Positions 28,301 to 38,800 of a stretch of DNA of 64,000 nt are shown here, piece after piece. The translations under genes and the position numbers were made by a program. The stretch is from Azospirillum sp. TSH100. GTDB lineage: Bacteria > Pseudomonadota > Alphaproteobacteria > Azospirillales > Azospirillaceae. How positions within the stretch are numbered: position 1 is the stretch's first letter; every line of letters begins with the position of its first letter. Location of the stretch: NCBI RefSeq assembly GCF_004923295.1, contig NZ_CP039635.1:516501-580500 (forward strand). The letters are read 5' to 3'. A model generated the notes under the pieces. The model did not search any database and was not told where the DNA came from. It worked only from the letters and a program-made list of their open reading frames with translations.

Positions 28301-28696
28301 GAGCATCTGGGACGGGCTCGGCCGGGAGACTGCACCCTGGCCCGCCTGGGCATGGAGCCGTTCCGGTTGCATTTTGCCGGAAGCCTGGCCGAACTGCGGA
28401 TGGGCCTGCGGCGGCGCAACGACGGAGCCCGGTGGCCGGACCAGCACGATTTCCGCGGCGTGGTGACCGGCCTTCCCCGCGAGCATCTCGACCTTCCCCA
28501 ACCGTATCGGCCGGTGCTCGACGCACCCTTCGCCGCTGCCCGGCTCGCGGCTTCCGGTGCCCCGGTCGAGGGGCAGACGCTGCGCGCGCTGCGCCTGTGC
28601 CGGGCGTTCGACCCGGAGTGGTTCGATGAAGCCTATGTGTTCGCCCTCGGTCTTGCCGCGTCCGAACCGGACATGATCGCCTGCTGGAGTGCCTGA
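25304..28696 (+). CDS. druH: Druantia type III protein DruH (STY4851/ECs_5259-like)
   Basis: Large protein (1130 residues) with no enzymatic motif I can identify. It starts with a Trp/Arg-rich helical N-terminus (about residues 1-150), is otherwise beta-rich in the middle and ends in a helical C-terminal region. Identification as DruH rests on size, on resemblance to the STY4851/ECs_5259 type of protein, and above all on its one-base TGATG overlap with a druE-type helicase: Druantia type III consists of just DruH and DruE. The GTG start at 25304 is supported by GGAG nearby and by the family-like N-terminus. It is needed with DruE for phage protection in that system; its mechanism is not known. 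Confidence 0.75.
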   Translation: MSQDRFRAMRWLTGEFLPRRGLGDPDGRPLYAYRCTDAELAALKDGLIKAKIDQPPVETHLAALFCLYVAEWWRRYYDGNAWGWEPVFQALRAEYEWKTASELTEKGLRFWRRDLRHLAHRRGFLVSLVLEGGLPLGLLALGKGRLTDHLRRVLGELDRFGPNEDLGRRLSEQHAHVLPASFRRPEVHVLIGGLLAAVLRRRDGIPTSVAPADAVAWLDAHALGWREELPLSVEDDAAHGLLAGLIRETVALRSHSADLNTLVNRTLVNDGVAWRPMLTFTLDGVVPQDGPIPLGTIAGGATRARLRATGDLEGVVGGPLALLQAERSERREWRVEPLSAARAPIAWPLNAPVELALRVDNATVQTFAAPGGEPASQEPLVFDAIDDEVPLVRLRLIGSGSTRTRRDRLFVACHDGTDLIPSDGATVRALGPIGGTGLTIHEVAGTIRWRDGGDGLSVVFRTGSDDEARSRLSVDGRAPNWDVGAPLAVLGHPVLREVAGGTYGRPVPPGDLRWRPAGGGAWQALPRDGSWPCGLIDVVLVRGGEALDRLRLAVLPQSAQVRIEAHGPRRGRLVLEGFGAADLRVDRNELGGGVRFEVEPVGSGVAIALDADGKPPSRVPLVASWPGQGEVCCRFPFPVRGGGFIDARGQWLRAWARLPLDQLYGVRAVADPGSGDAEIFGWLKADRMDDRSLWIRHRFQGTCSLASLRGAMLNLLAVSQDLDAVVRLMVRCGGQESEMVEVCRVDLKLKIQDESIGIDPHALAMLDEAERADIEMVCRPITDLDAPEEPLPSAPSTDGPPAWVFRKDSREPGPWLIYGRVRGRHRFRPRAVPVAGGEAPDAPDTLGAISRIADFLQRQSALRDLLDAMTADPQHAAWQELDQSLQAVQGRLPLTTLDGLRLLPDLPDALTVFVARAPAPMVGAILGMQDELPFLWAALPLRSWVGAFAAAERGLAALLVAGGQTEDRARALAARVTDDTLGQVENELPLLFCTAALVREHLGRARPGDCTLARLGMEPFRLHFAGSLAELRMGLRRRNDGARWPDQHDFRGVVTGLPREHLDLPQPYRPVLDAPFAAARLAASGAPVEGQTLRALRLCRAFDPEWFDEAYVFALGLAASEPDMIACWSA

Positions 28697-31600
28697 TGCA
28701 GACGTCTCTCAACACCCTGATCTCCGCCATCGCCGAACGCTCCGCCTACGCGGTGATCAGCCAGAGCGGCCTGAACTCGGAACCCTTGCGCGAGCATCTG
28801 CGCCACCGGCTCGTCCGGTTCCCCGGGCTGGGCGAATCCTTCCTTGCGGACCCCGTGCTCGAGGCGGCGTTCGGCTGGCGGCCGGCGGCGGCCACCATGG
28901 GTGATCTGGCAGGGTCCCTGCTCGACCCGCGCCTTGTTCAGATCCTTGACGGCGAGGGGATGGAATGGCCCGATCCCGACCGGGAGCCCTACCGGTTCAG
29001 GAAGATCTGGCACCCCCACGCCCACCAGCTTGAGGCTTGGCAACGCTTGGCCGAAGAGCCGCCGCGCTCCGTCCTGGTCGCCAGCGGCACGGGTTCCGGC
29101 AAGACCGAGTGCTTCCTCATCCCGATCCTCGACGATCTGGCGCGCCAAGCAGCGGAAGGCGGCGGTCTCACCGGCGTGCAGGCGCTGTTCCTCTATCCGC
29201 TGAACGCCCTGATCAACAGCCAGCGCGACCGCCTGACCGACTGGACCCACGGGTTCGGCGGGCGCGTCCGGTTCTGCCTCTACAACGGCGAGACCCCGAA
29301 CGAAGCCAAGGAGGACCAGCAGCGACGCCGGCCGTCGGAGGTCCTGTCGCGCAAGCGTCTGCGCCAGGACCCGCCGCCGATCCTGGTCACCAACATCACC
29401 ATGCTGGAGTACATGCTGGTCCGCACCGAGGACGCGCCGATCCTGAACAAGTCGCGGGGGAAACTGCGCTGGATCGTCCTCGACGAGGCCCACACCTACA
29501 TCGGATCGCAGGCGGCCGAACTGGCGCTGCTCCTGCGCCGCGTCATGCGTGCGTTCGGTGTCGACGGCTCGCAGGTGCGCTTCGTCGCCACCTCGGCGAC
29601 GCTCGGCGAGGGGCCGGACGTGCGGGACCGGCTGCAGCGCTTCCTCGCCGATCTGGCCGGCGTTCCCAAGGAACAGGTTGTGGTGATAACCGGTGAGCGC
29701 GCCGTGCCGGATCTGCCGGAGGTGCCGGACACGGCCATCGGCTCCCCGGCCGAGATCGCCGCCCTGTCATCCAAGGCGGCCTTCGAGCGCTTGGCGGCCA
29801 GTCCACGCATGCGCGATCTACGGCAACGCCTCGTCGATTCGCCGCTCAAGCTGAGCGACGCCGTGCGCGTCCTGATGGACGGAGAGGCTGAACTGGCGGA
29901 AGATGCCGAGCGCCGGCGCCGGGCGCTCGACTTGGTCGAACAGGGTGGGCGCGCCAAGCGCGACGGCCATGCCTTCCTACCGTTGCGCCTGCACCTGTTC
30001 CACCGCGCCCAGCCGGGTTTCTGGGCCTGCATCGATCCCGGATGCCCGGGACGGGCGGGAACGCCGCTCGACACGCCGGACTGGCGCTATGGCGCCGTAT
30101 TCACCCATGAGACGGACCGCTGCTCCCATTGCGGCACTCCGACCTTTGAGATCGTCGGCTGCACCGATTGCGGCGCGCCGGTTGTGGTGGCAGAGGAAGC
30201 GGAGGACTATTCCATTCGCCAATGCCAGAGCGCGGAAGACCTCGACGAGTTCGCCCAGGATGTGGACCCGCCGACCACCGAGTCCGATGATGGCGACGGG
30301 GGCGACGACACTCCGGCCGTCGCGCTGGCGCGGCGTCTCATCATTGACCCGGCGCATCCCGATGCCAGACACGCCTGGCTGGATCGCAAGGAATCGCGCC
30401 TCCTCGGCCGGGAAGCGCCCGATGCCCTGCCAATCGGACTGCGGGATGACGACGAGTGCCCGGCCTGCGGATGCCGGAAGGACGCGTCATCGGCCCCGCT
30501 GTTCCGGTCGGCACGGTTCGGGGCGCCCTTCCTCCTGGGCAACGCGGTTCCGCAGCTCCTGGAAGCGTCTCCGCCCCGTGGTGGCGACGCGCATCTCCCG
30601 TTCGACGGGCGCCAGCTCATCACCTTCACCGACAGCCGACAGGGTACGGCGCGGTTTGCTGCAAAGCTGCAGCAGGACGCCGAACGCAACTTCGTGCGCA
30701 GCGCCATCTATCACGCCGTGCAGGCAGCCGCCACGGGTGGGCATGAGGAGGAGATCGCCTCACTTGAAAAGGAGATGGCCGAACTCGAGCCGGTCCTCGC
30801 CTTGGCGCCGCAACTTCGCGGCCAATACGACACCAAGCGCGAGAAGATCGAGGCGCTCAAGGCCGATGTGCCGGCACCGGCCTGGCGCGACGTTCAACAA
30901 GCGCTGGCCGGCCTGGACGATCTGCGGGAGTCCATGGTCGATCTCTGGCATCGCTACGACAGCGACTTCAGTGACCCGTCGCGGTTGGCCGACTTTCAGC
31001 TCTGGCGAGAGTTCCTCCGCCGCCCCAAACGGCTGAACAGCGCCGAGACCATGGGATTGGCATCTTTGCGCTTCGACACGATCGAGCGCATCCCGGAGTC
31101 CAGTGTGCCAGGGCCGTTCGTCGAGCGCGGGCTCGGCATTTCGGATTGGCGGGACTTCCTCTATGTCCTGATCACGCATTTCGTGCGCAACCGATCGGCC
31201 GTAGCGCTCGAGCTCAAGCTCGGCCATTGGATCGGGCGCCGGGTTTCGATCAAGCGGCTCAAGCGCCCAGGTGAGCCGACGCTCGTCAAGGGTATCGAGA
31301 TCGCGTGGCCGTGGGCCACACGGGAAACCCATACCAGCGCGATGGTCCGCCTTCTGTCGGCCGGGTTGAGGCTCGACCTCGCCGATCCGGCGCAGCGCGA
31401 TCGCATCAACGAATGCCTGCAGTCCGCCTACAATCAGATCCTAGGGGTGCGGGACCAGCAGAAATCCGATTTCGTGCTCGACCTGCGCAAGGCGCGCATC
31501 ACACCGGTGGAGAAGGCTTGGCTGTGCCCGAAGACCGGCCGCGTGCTGGACCGCACCTTCCTTGGCCTCACTCCCTTCCTGCCGCTCGGTTCGCGCATCG

Positions 31601-34600
31601 AAGCGGTATGGTGTGAACCGATTCAGATGCCGCGCCTACCGTTCCCTTGGAGGCGGAGCCGCGACGGTGCCGACGTCTCGGTGGACGCGATCAAGGAATG
31701 GCTCTCCCGTGACGAGCGGGTGCAGGCCGTCCGCGACAAGGGCGTCTGGACGGATCTGCACGACCGCATCGTCGAGGGCGCTCCCTACGTGCGGTCGGTC
31801 GAGCATTCCGCGCAGCAGCCGAGTCGGCGTCTGCAGCGCTACGAGCGGGCGTTCAAGGAAGGCAGAATCAACATCCTGAACTGCTCCACCACCATGGAAA
31901 TGGGCGTCGACATTGGCGGCCTCTCCACCGTCGTGATGACCAACGTCCCGCCGGCTCCGGCGAACTATCGTCAGCGCGTTGGCCGCGCCGGCCGCCGCGG
32001 CGAATCTCTGGCGATCGGGTTCACCTTCTGCAAGGACAATCCGCTGGGCTGGGCCGTCTTCCGGGAGCCGACCTGGCCGTTCCGCCACGCCATCCGTCCG
32101 CCGTCGGTATCCCTGGACAGCCCCGTCATTGTCCAGCGCCACGTCAACGCCCTGCTGCTCAGCGCCTTCTTGCGGGATCGGTCGACGGGATCCGACATTC
32201 CCAAGCTTGAGGCCGGCACCTTCTTCGAGCCGTCGGCCGCGGCGGAGGCCGCCGGGCGTGACGACGCACTCAGTGCCGCCTTCCAGGGGTGGTGTGAAAA
32301 CCCGGCGGGACTTCCACGGGGCGTCGCTAACGACCTCAAGATGCTGGTGGCCGGAACCTGCCTGGAGGGACGCGCCGGCCTGCGTTTCGACACGGCGGCG
32401 GCGGTTGCCGAGGTGACCGACGCTTGGCGGCGCGAGTGGCGGGCGCTCAAGGATTCGATGGCGGCGTTGCCGAGCACCGACGATGCGGCCAGGAAGGCCC
32501 TGAACGTCCAACTCAAGCGCCTTCAGAAGGCCTATCTGCTGTCGGAACTGGCATCGCGCGGCGTGCTGCCGGGTTACGGCTTTCCGACCGACATCGTTTC
32601 CTTCGTCAATACCACGGCCGGCAAACTGGCCGAGGAAGAGGGCGACGGCGGCACTCGCGACGACAATCGATTCACCGCCCGCGGCTATCCGACCCGGCAG
32701 CTCAGCTTGGCGATCCGCGACTATGCGCCGGGGTCCGACGTCGTGGTCGATGGATTGGTCTATCGCTCGTCTGGCGTGACATTGAACTGGAAGCGGCCAG
32801 CCTCGGACGAGGGGGCGCGAGAGATCCAGGCGATCGGCTTCGCCTGGAAGTGCAGGAGTTGCGGCGTCACGGACACCGCGCCGGTGCAGCCGGAACTGTG
32901 CAGCGCCTGCGGAAGCGACGCCATCGAGACCTTGTCGTACCTGCAGCCGGCGGGCTTCTCCGTCGATCTCCGGGAGAAGCCGCACGCCGACATCACGCAG
33001 ACGACCTACCTGCAGCCGATCAAGCCGTGGATTTCGGCGCGCAGCGGGCAGTGGACGGCGTTGCCCGATCCGTCGCTGGGCCGCTACCGGGTGACCAGGA
33101 CGGGGCACGTCTTCCACTTCGCCCCCGGTGCAGAGGGCTACGGCTACGCGGTCTGCCTGCACTGTGGCCGGGCCGCCGCCGAACACGCGCGTGCCGGCCA
33201 ACCCGACGCGGTCATACCGAGGGACCTCGTCTCGCATCTGCCTTTGCGCGGGGCGGTGAAGGGAAGGCAGCATGACGGCGTCTGTCCGGGTGCGGACACG
33301 ACGTTCGGCATCAAGCGCCACCTGATGCTGGGCCACGGCATCGGTACGGACGTTCTGGAACTCCAACTGCCCGAACTGGGAGACGAAGTGATTGCTACGT
33401 CTCTTGCCGTGGCGTTGCGCGAAGCCCTGGCCCGCCGGCTCGGCGTCGAAATCGCTGAACTTGGCTGGGCGTCGGTACTGTCGCGGGCTGAGGGACAGGT
33501 AACCTGTTACTCGCTTTTCCTTTACGATCTGGCATCCGGTGGTGCCGGATTCTCCAGCGCTGCCGGCGAGTTCATGGACGCCCTCCTGCGGGATGCCGAA
33601 GGCGTCCTGGACTGCCGGAATCCCGATTGCCGTTCTTCCTGCCACGCGTGCCTGTTGTCCCGGGACACCCAATACGACGAACCCAAGCTCGACCGGCGGA
33701 GGGCGTTGGAGTTCCTGCAGACCTCCGTCCTGCGACGGCTGGCATTGCCGACGGAGCTTGCATTCTTCGGTATCGGGGCGTCGAGTGCCGAGGTGCGGCC
33801 ATTGGTCGAGGCCATTGATCGAGCGATGCACGCCCGCCCGGATACTACGCTTCAGCTCTGGCTCGGCGGCACGCCAGCAGACTGGGACTTCGTGTCCTGG
33901 CCGGCCCGCCCGCTGCTCGAGAAATGGGGGGCCAAGGACCGCCCGGTCGTCCTGACCCTTGCGGAGGACACTATTGCGACGCTGACGTTCGGCCAGAAGA
34001 TTTCCTTGCGCAGCCTTCTGGAACGGTCTCGGGCCGACTTGGCCAGTACGCCATCCTTGCCGAAGGTCGGTGGGGGAGCGGTGCTGGCGCGCGTGCACAG
34101 CGCTGCCGGAGATGAGCATTGGGCGGCGGCGGGCGCTGTGGCGTGCGTGCCCGATGCCGGCTGGGGTGATGGGCAAGGTGAACCGATCGTCGTCGGACGA
34201 GGATCGGCGTCGGGCATTGGCGTGAGCCGTCGCCTCGATTCCGAACTGCTGTTCCAGACCGAGACGGAGCGGGCTGACCTGATCCGGATCGCCAGCGAGA
34301 TGAATGGCCCGGCGGAGGGCTTCGGTCAACGCTTCTGGGCGCTGGTCCTCGAGCGCAAGCCAGAGATCGGCCAGCTCCTGCAGCCCGGCGGGAAGCTGTC
34401 GGAGGTCGTCTACCAGGATCGCTACCTGTTTAGTCCGCTGCCGGTGCGTCTGCTCTGCGAGGTGTTGAAACCGATTGCGGCGACCGGGCGGGCGGGGGAG
34501 GTGGATGTGCTGGTTCGGACGCGGGCGCGCCGCTCCTCCGACTATGCTTCTGTCCCGTTCCAGCTTCGTGACGACTGGGCATTCACCGAACACCGGGATG

Positions 34601-34914
34601 ATGTCGTCAAGGCAGCGCTCGCCAGACTCGCCCTGCGAGGGCGTATCGAGACCGGGCAGAACCGTGATCTGCCGCACGAACGTACGCTCCTCCTGCGCTG
34701 GGACAACGGTGGAGAGCTGAAGATCCACCTCGACCAGGGTTTCGGGCACTGGGACACGATTCGTCCTGCTTCGTTTCCCTTCACCGCGAACCCTGAGGCG
34801 CAGAGCCAAACGTTGCTCGAAATGCGATTCGATATCCGGAACCGCACGATGCACCCGATGTCGGTCTTTGTGCTCGACATCGTACTCGCTGGGGCTACGC
34901 GACGACCTGCGTGA
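28696..34914 (+). CDS. druE: Druantia helicase DruE (SF2 + DUF1998)
   Basis: Very large SF2 helicase (2072 residues), the shared core of all Druantia types. Seen: Walker A SGTGSGKTE near residue 133, DEAH (VLDEAHTY) near 263, SATLG near 302, and motif VI QRVGRAGRRGE near 1093. Cysteine clusters for zinc occur near 437-500 (CSHC, CTDC) and 593 (CPACGC). A DUF1998/MrfB-like C-terminal part has CRSC...CSAC near 1387-1407, then LYDLASGGAGF and the four-Cys cluster ending CHACLLS near 1645. The length is typical for DruE and far longer than DISARM DrmA. It starts on the druH stop, so the two are translationally coupled. Predicted to act on invading DNA. Confidence 0.87.
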   Translation: MQTSLNTLISAIAERSAYAVISQSGLNSEPLREHLRHRLVRFPGLGESFLADPVLEAAFGWRPAAATMGDLAGSLLDPRLVQILDGEGMEWPDPDREPYRFRKIWHPHAHQLEAWQRLAEEPPRSVLVASGTGSGKTECFLIPILDDLARQAAEGGGLTGVQALFLYPLNALINSQRDRLTDWTHGFGGRVRFCLYNGETPNEAKEDQQRRRPSEVLSRKRLRQDPPPILVTNITMLEYMLVRTEDAPILNKSRGKLRWIVLDEAHTYIGSQAAELALLLRRVMRAFGVDGSQVRFVATSATLGEGPDVRDRLQRFLADLAGVPKEQVVVITGERAVPDLPEVPDTAIGSPAEIAALSSKAAFERLAASPRMRDLRQRLVDSPLKLSDAVRVLMDGEAELAEDAERRRRALDLVEQGGRAKRDGHAFLPLRLHLFHRAQPGFWACIDPGCPGRAGTPLDTPDWRYGAVFTHETDRCSHCGTPTFEIVGCTDCGAPVVVAEEAEDYSIRQCQSAEDLDEFAQDVDPPTTESDDGDGGDDTPAVALARRLIIDPAHPDARHAWLDRKESRLLGREAPDALPIGLRDDDECPACGCRKDASSAPLFRSARFGAPFLLGNAVPQLLEASPPRGGDAHLPFDGRQLITFTDSRQGTARFAAKLQQDAERNFVRSAIYHAVQAAATGGHEEEIASLEKEMAELEPVLALAPQLRGQYDTKREKIEALKADVPAPAWRDVQQALAGLDDLRESMVDLWHRYDSDFSDPSRLADFQLWREFLRRPKRLNSAETMGLASLRFDTIERIPESSVPGPFVERGLGISDWRDFLYVLITHFVRNRSAVALELKLGHWIGRRVSIKRLKRPGEPTLVKGIEIAWPWATRETHTSAMVRLLSAGLRLDLADPAQRDRINECLQSAYNQILGVRDQQKSDFVLDLRKARITPVEKAWLCPKTGRVLDRTFLGLTPFLPLGSRIEAVWCEPIQMPRLPFPWRRSRDGADVSVDAIKEWLSRDERVQAVRDKGVWTDLHDRIVEGAPYVRSVEHSAQQPSRRLQRYERAFKEGRINILNCSTTMEMGVDIGGLSTVVMTNVPPAPANYRQRVGRAGRRGESLAIGFTFCKDNPLGWAVFREPTWPFRHAIRPPSVSLDSPVIVQRHVNALLLSAFLRDRSTGSDIPKLEAGTFFEPSAAAEAAGRDDALSAAFQGWCENPAGLPRGVANDLKMLVAGTCLEGRAGLRFDTAAAVAEVTDAWRREWRALKDSMAALPSTDDAARKALNVQLKRLQKAYLLSELASRGVLPGYGFPTDIVSFVNTTAGKLAEEEGDGGTRDDNRFTARGYPTRQLSLAIRDYAPGSDVVVDGLVYRSSGVTLNWKRPASDEGAREIQAIGFAWKCRSCGVTDTAPVQPELCSACGSDAIETLSYLQPAGFSVDLREKPHADITQTTYLQPIKPWISARSGQWTALPDPSLGRYRVTRTGHVFHFAPGAEGYGYAVCLHCGRAAAEHARAGQPDAVIPRDLVSHLPLRGAVKGRQHDGVCPGADTTFGIKRHLMLGHGIGTDVLELQLPELGDEVIATSLAVALREALARRLGVEIAELGWASVLSRAEGQVTCYSLFLYDLASGGAGFSSAAGEFMDALLRDAEGVLDCRNPDCRSSCHACLLSRDTQYDEPKLDRRRALEFLQTSVLRRLALPTELAFFGIGASSAEVRPLVEAIDRAMHARPDTTLQLWLGGTPADWDFVSWPARPLLEKWGAKDRPVVLTLAEDTIATLTFGQKISLRSLLERSRADLASTPSLPKVGGGAVLARVHSAAGDEHWAAAGAVACVPDAGWGDGQGEPIVVGRGSASGIGVSRRLDSELLFQTETERADLIRIASEMNGPAEGFGQRFWALVLERKPEIGQLLQPGGKLSEVVYQDRYLFSPLPVRLLCEVLKPIAATGRAGEVDVLVRTRARRSSDYASVPFQLRDDWAFTEHRDDVVKAALARLALRGRIETGQNRDLPHERTLLLRWDNGGELKIHLDQGFGHWDTIRPASFPFTANPEAQSQTLLEMRFDIRNRTMHPMSVFVLDIVLAGATRRPA

Positions 34915-35816
34915 TGAAAATCTGGGTAGGGAAAGCGGGACCTTCCCCCGGCAGAAAGGACACCAGGTTAAGCGGCTCGAAGCTCGGCCTGGTGCGGGGT
35001 GATGTGGCACAAGAGCCGAGTGCAGTCGCTGGCTCCCCTTCCCAAAACGCCCGAACCAGTATCTGCGGCCGAACTGCCAACCACCACGGCAGATCGCCGT
35101 GCCGCAACGTCGGACCGCCAGCATGTCAAGGTGTGACGTGTCAGCGGCCTATCGCGAGACGATTACTGCCGCCGCCACGCCCTTGTGCACCGGTTCCGCG
35201 GTCGTCGCAGAGCAGCGCAAGGGGCTTCAGGGCGCCGGGATGTCCGCTGGGCTGGATTCCATACGCGAGCCCGCCCTTGCGCCGAGGTGTCGTTATGCGG
35301 GCATAGAATGCCGCCGCGAACGCCCTAGACCGCCGGCGAAACCGTCGATGATCCCTGCCGCGTCGGCCGGCTCAACCGGCAGCGCCGATCACGCCGCAAC
35401 ATACGGGACGCGCGCCCTTATCCCGCCATGGTCCTGCGGAACGGTCGGCGACCACTGGAACTCGCGCCATCGACGACACGTCGTGTGATCGGTCCCGAAC
35501 GTGTGGCGGTGGCTTGACCCGGCGGGCTGCCGAGCCCGCTGCTCTGTTCCGCTCCGAAGTCGACGCTCGCATCGCGTCGGCAGCGAACCCGAAGGAAACC
35601 ACAAGCGACGCCTCGGACGAGGCCTCGTAACCGCGACGCTTTGCTCCGAGTCATGTTTCATCCCTGAAACGTAATTTACGGTGCAACTCCTTCCTTAGTG
35701 GTGGACATGTCGTTCTCCTTATCTATTAGTAGCGAGGGGCGGACGCCCCTCTGGAGACCGGCCGCCACGAGAGCGGAAAGCGCATCGCACCGGCGCCAGG
35801 CAGGGAGAATGAGGCC
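34915..35816. other. 900-bp junction between the Druantia and CoCoNuT modules
   Basis: No convincing plus-strand gene. The left part (to about 35640) is GC-rich and has only short Arg-rich frames; it may be a remnant. A compositional change occurs near 35650, after which come an isolated ribosome site and start codon on the minus strand (35676-35720) and a perfect hairpin, GAGGGGCG-GA-CGCCCCTC (35734-35751). The promoter of the next cluster probably lies between 35650 and 35800, but I cannot fix its elements. Confidence 0.45.
35676..35708 (-). other. isolated start site with a 10-codon frame
   Basis: On the minus strand an AAGGAG site is followed after 6 bases by ATG and ten codons (MSTTKEGVAP) before TAA. 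The translation-start context is one of the best in this part of the window, yet the frame is too short for a protein. It could be a leader peptide, a toxin-size peptide, or the amputated start of a gene lost at this junction. Confidence 0.3.
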
Positions 35817-38800
35817 ATGGGAACGCCGATCGCCGCCGAGACCATGCCGCCGGCGGTCACGCGCTGGCGCGGCCACGCCGCGCCCGACGCCATCCGCACC
35901 GCCCTCCGGCACGCGCTGGAAGGTCGCCCGGAAGGCTTCGACCTCTTCCGCATTCTGCGCTTCCTTCGCGCGGCGCGCCTCGACGCCACGCCGGCAGCGG
36001 TCGCCGAGCAGCTCCTCGGTCTGCAGCGCGACGGTCTCGCCCGCGTCGCCCCGGACCGCCGCTGGACATGGATCGCAGGTTCCACCGCCAGCGCGCCGTG
36101 GCCGGACGGCGCCGACGACGCCCCGGCGGGCCCGGCCGGGGCCGACGGGCGCCGCCTTCTCGCGGTCCGCGGCACGGTCGCTCTGACCGACGGCCGACGC
36201 CACCCGCCGCCCGAGCCGCACGCCTCCGCCGTCCTCGAGCACGGCCTGGACGCCCTGCGCCGGCTCCTCCCCTTCTACCGGGAGTGCCTGATCCGAAACG
36301 AGTCCCGGGACACCAACGGGAACGCCGAGGGCTACGGCAAGCAGTTCCTGTTCTGCCGCCCGCCGGAGCGGTGGTGGCCCGAGCTCGGAAGCGAAGGACG
36401 CCTGCGGATCGAGCGGGCCCACCTGCCGGAGGCGTTCCTCGCCGGCCTGGCCCGGCGCAAGGCCGAACCCTTGGTGCTCTCCTACCCCGTCCATTACGTC
36501 CGGCCGCGCAGCGAGGACATGCCGCCCTTCGTGCTCCCGGTGGCCGCGGTGGCCTGCGGCTGGTCGCTGACGGCGGACGCCTTGGAGATCGTCATCCCCG
36601 CCGAGACTCCGCGGTTCGCCGCCGACTGGCTGAAGGACCAGCGCTTCCGGGGCCGCGACACCAGCGATCTCTCGCGCTGGACCGCGCTGGAGGACACCGA
36701 GGACGGCAAGGACGCGCCCTTCCAGGACTGGAGGTCGGTCGCCGAACGCGCGCAGATCTTCGCCGCCGCGGACGTGCGGGCGCCCATCGAACCGGCGCGT
36801 CTTGCCGATGCCCTCGACCTGTCCGACCGCACGGGCATGTACAACCTGCTGGGCGTCTTTCTTCCCTCGGAGCTGCGCTTCGCCCGCGGCGCGGCGCGCG
36901 AGATCGCAGAGATCGCCGCCTGGTCCGAGCACGACCTGTCCGCCACGGCGCTCGCCGCCGTGTTCGCCCTGGCGGCGGACGGAGCTGAAGGCGATCGCGT
37001 CGACGACGCCCTCCCGGCGCCGTCGGCGGCAGAGCCACTCGAGCTCGGCCAGGACCAGCTCGCCGCGTTGCGTGACGCGCTGCGCGGGCCGTTGACGGTG
37101 GTCACCGGTCCGCCTGGGACCGGCAAGTCCCAAGTCGTCGCGGCAATCATGGCCGACGCCGCGCTTGAGGGCCGCAGCGTCCTTCTGGCGAGCCGCAACC
37201 ACAAGGCCCTCGACGCGGTGGAGGAGCGCATCCGCGCCCTCGTCGACGACAAGCCCCTCCTGACACGCGCCAACACCGACGAGGACTCTGTCGGCTTCAG
37301 CTTCGAGCGCGCCATCGAGTCGATCATGGCGCGCCCCGCCGCCTCCGGACGGCGCGACCGCCTCGCCGAGGCGCTCGACCAGATCCGCCGCCTGGACGGA
37401 CTGCGCGTCGCGGCCTGCCAGCGGCTCGACGAGGTGGCGGCCGCAGCCGACGCCCTTGGCCGGATCGTCGAGGAAATCGACACCCTCGAGGCCGAACTCG
37501 GCGCGGAAACGGCCGGATGGGTGCTTCGCGCTCCGGCGCTGCCGGACCTCCACCGCACCCCCTGGTGGGCGCGCCTCCTGCCCCGGCTCCTCACGCGCCG
37601 CATCCTCATGCGCGCCGTGGCCCGCCTCCGCTCGCCGTCCGCCGCCGCGCCCGTCGACGAGGAACACCTCGAGCGCTGGCGCGCCGTCTGCGGGAAGGGG
37701 GCGCGGCTGCGGGCCGCGCTGGCCGAACGCGATCGCCTCGAAGCCAAGCTGCGCGCGTTCGACACCGCCGAACGGCCGGATCCGGCCGGATACGCCGCCG
37801 ACATCCGCAGCCGCTCCGCAGCAGCGCTGCGGACGCTGGTGGACGCCCTGGCGGAGTGCGAGCCGTCCGACCGGGCGGAACTGACGGACCTGCGCGGGGA
37901 GGTCGGGCTCACCCAACGGGGCGGCGCCGTCGGCGCCGAGCTGTACCGTGACCTCTGGATGCGCGCCAAGGAGCTCATCTTCCGGCATTTCCCGCTCTGG
38001 GCCGTGTCCAACCTCGGCGTCTCCAGCAAAATCCCGCTCATCCCTGGGCTTTTCGACATCCTCATCATCGACGAGGCGTCGCAATGCGACATCGCCTCGG
38101 CCCTCCCTCTGCTCGCCCGGGCGCGCTCGGTCGTGGTCGTCGGCGACCCCGCGCAGCTCAAGCACATCACCAAGGTCGACCACGCGTGGGAGGCCGACGC
38201 GCTGCGGGCCGCCGGGCTGTACGCCGCCGGCATCGGCCGCTACAGCTTCGTCGCCAACAGCCTGTTCCATGTGGCCGCCGCCGCCGGCGGCCGACAGCAC
38301 CTGCTGCGCGACCACTACCGCTGCCACCCGGACATCGCCGACTACATCAGCGACACCTTCTACGGCCAACGCCTGCGCCCGCTCACCGCGCCGGCGGCGA
38401 TCCGCCCGCCGCCCAGCACGCCGCCGGGCTTCCATTGGACATCCGTCGCCGGTCCGATCAGCGCGGCGGCGAGCGGCTGCTGGTCGCGGGCCGAGGCCGA
38501 CGCCGTCTGCGCGCATCTGCGCACCCTGCTGCTCGACCAGGGCTACCGCGGCTCCGTCGGCGTAGTTACGCCGTTCGTCGCGCAGGCCGATCGCCTGCGC
38601 GACCGTCTCGAGGCCGAGATCCCGGCCGAAATCCGCGACGCCGTCCGTCTCACCGTCGCCACCGCGCACAAGTTCCAGGGCGACGCGCGCGACCTCATGG
38701 TCTTCAGCCTCTGCCTGGGGCCGGACATGCCCCGCGGCGCCCGGGGCTTCGTGGCCACCACGCCGAACCTGGTGAACGTCGCCGTCAGCCGCGCCCGCGC

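Noticed and set aside
25304..34914. DISARM or BREX assignment for the large helicase pair
   Set aside because: No DrmB/DrmC, PglZ, BrxC or other signature gene is present. The two-gene arrangement, the 2072-aa length and the DUF1998 C-terminus fit Druantia type III better.
35389..35661. 90-codon minus-strand frame, possibly a transposase fragment
   Set aside because: Arg/Pro-rich with no recognisable transposase motif; overlapping frames look equally plausible, so no call is justified.
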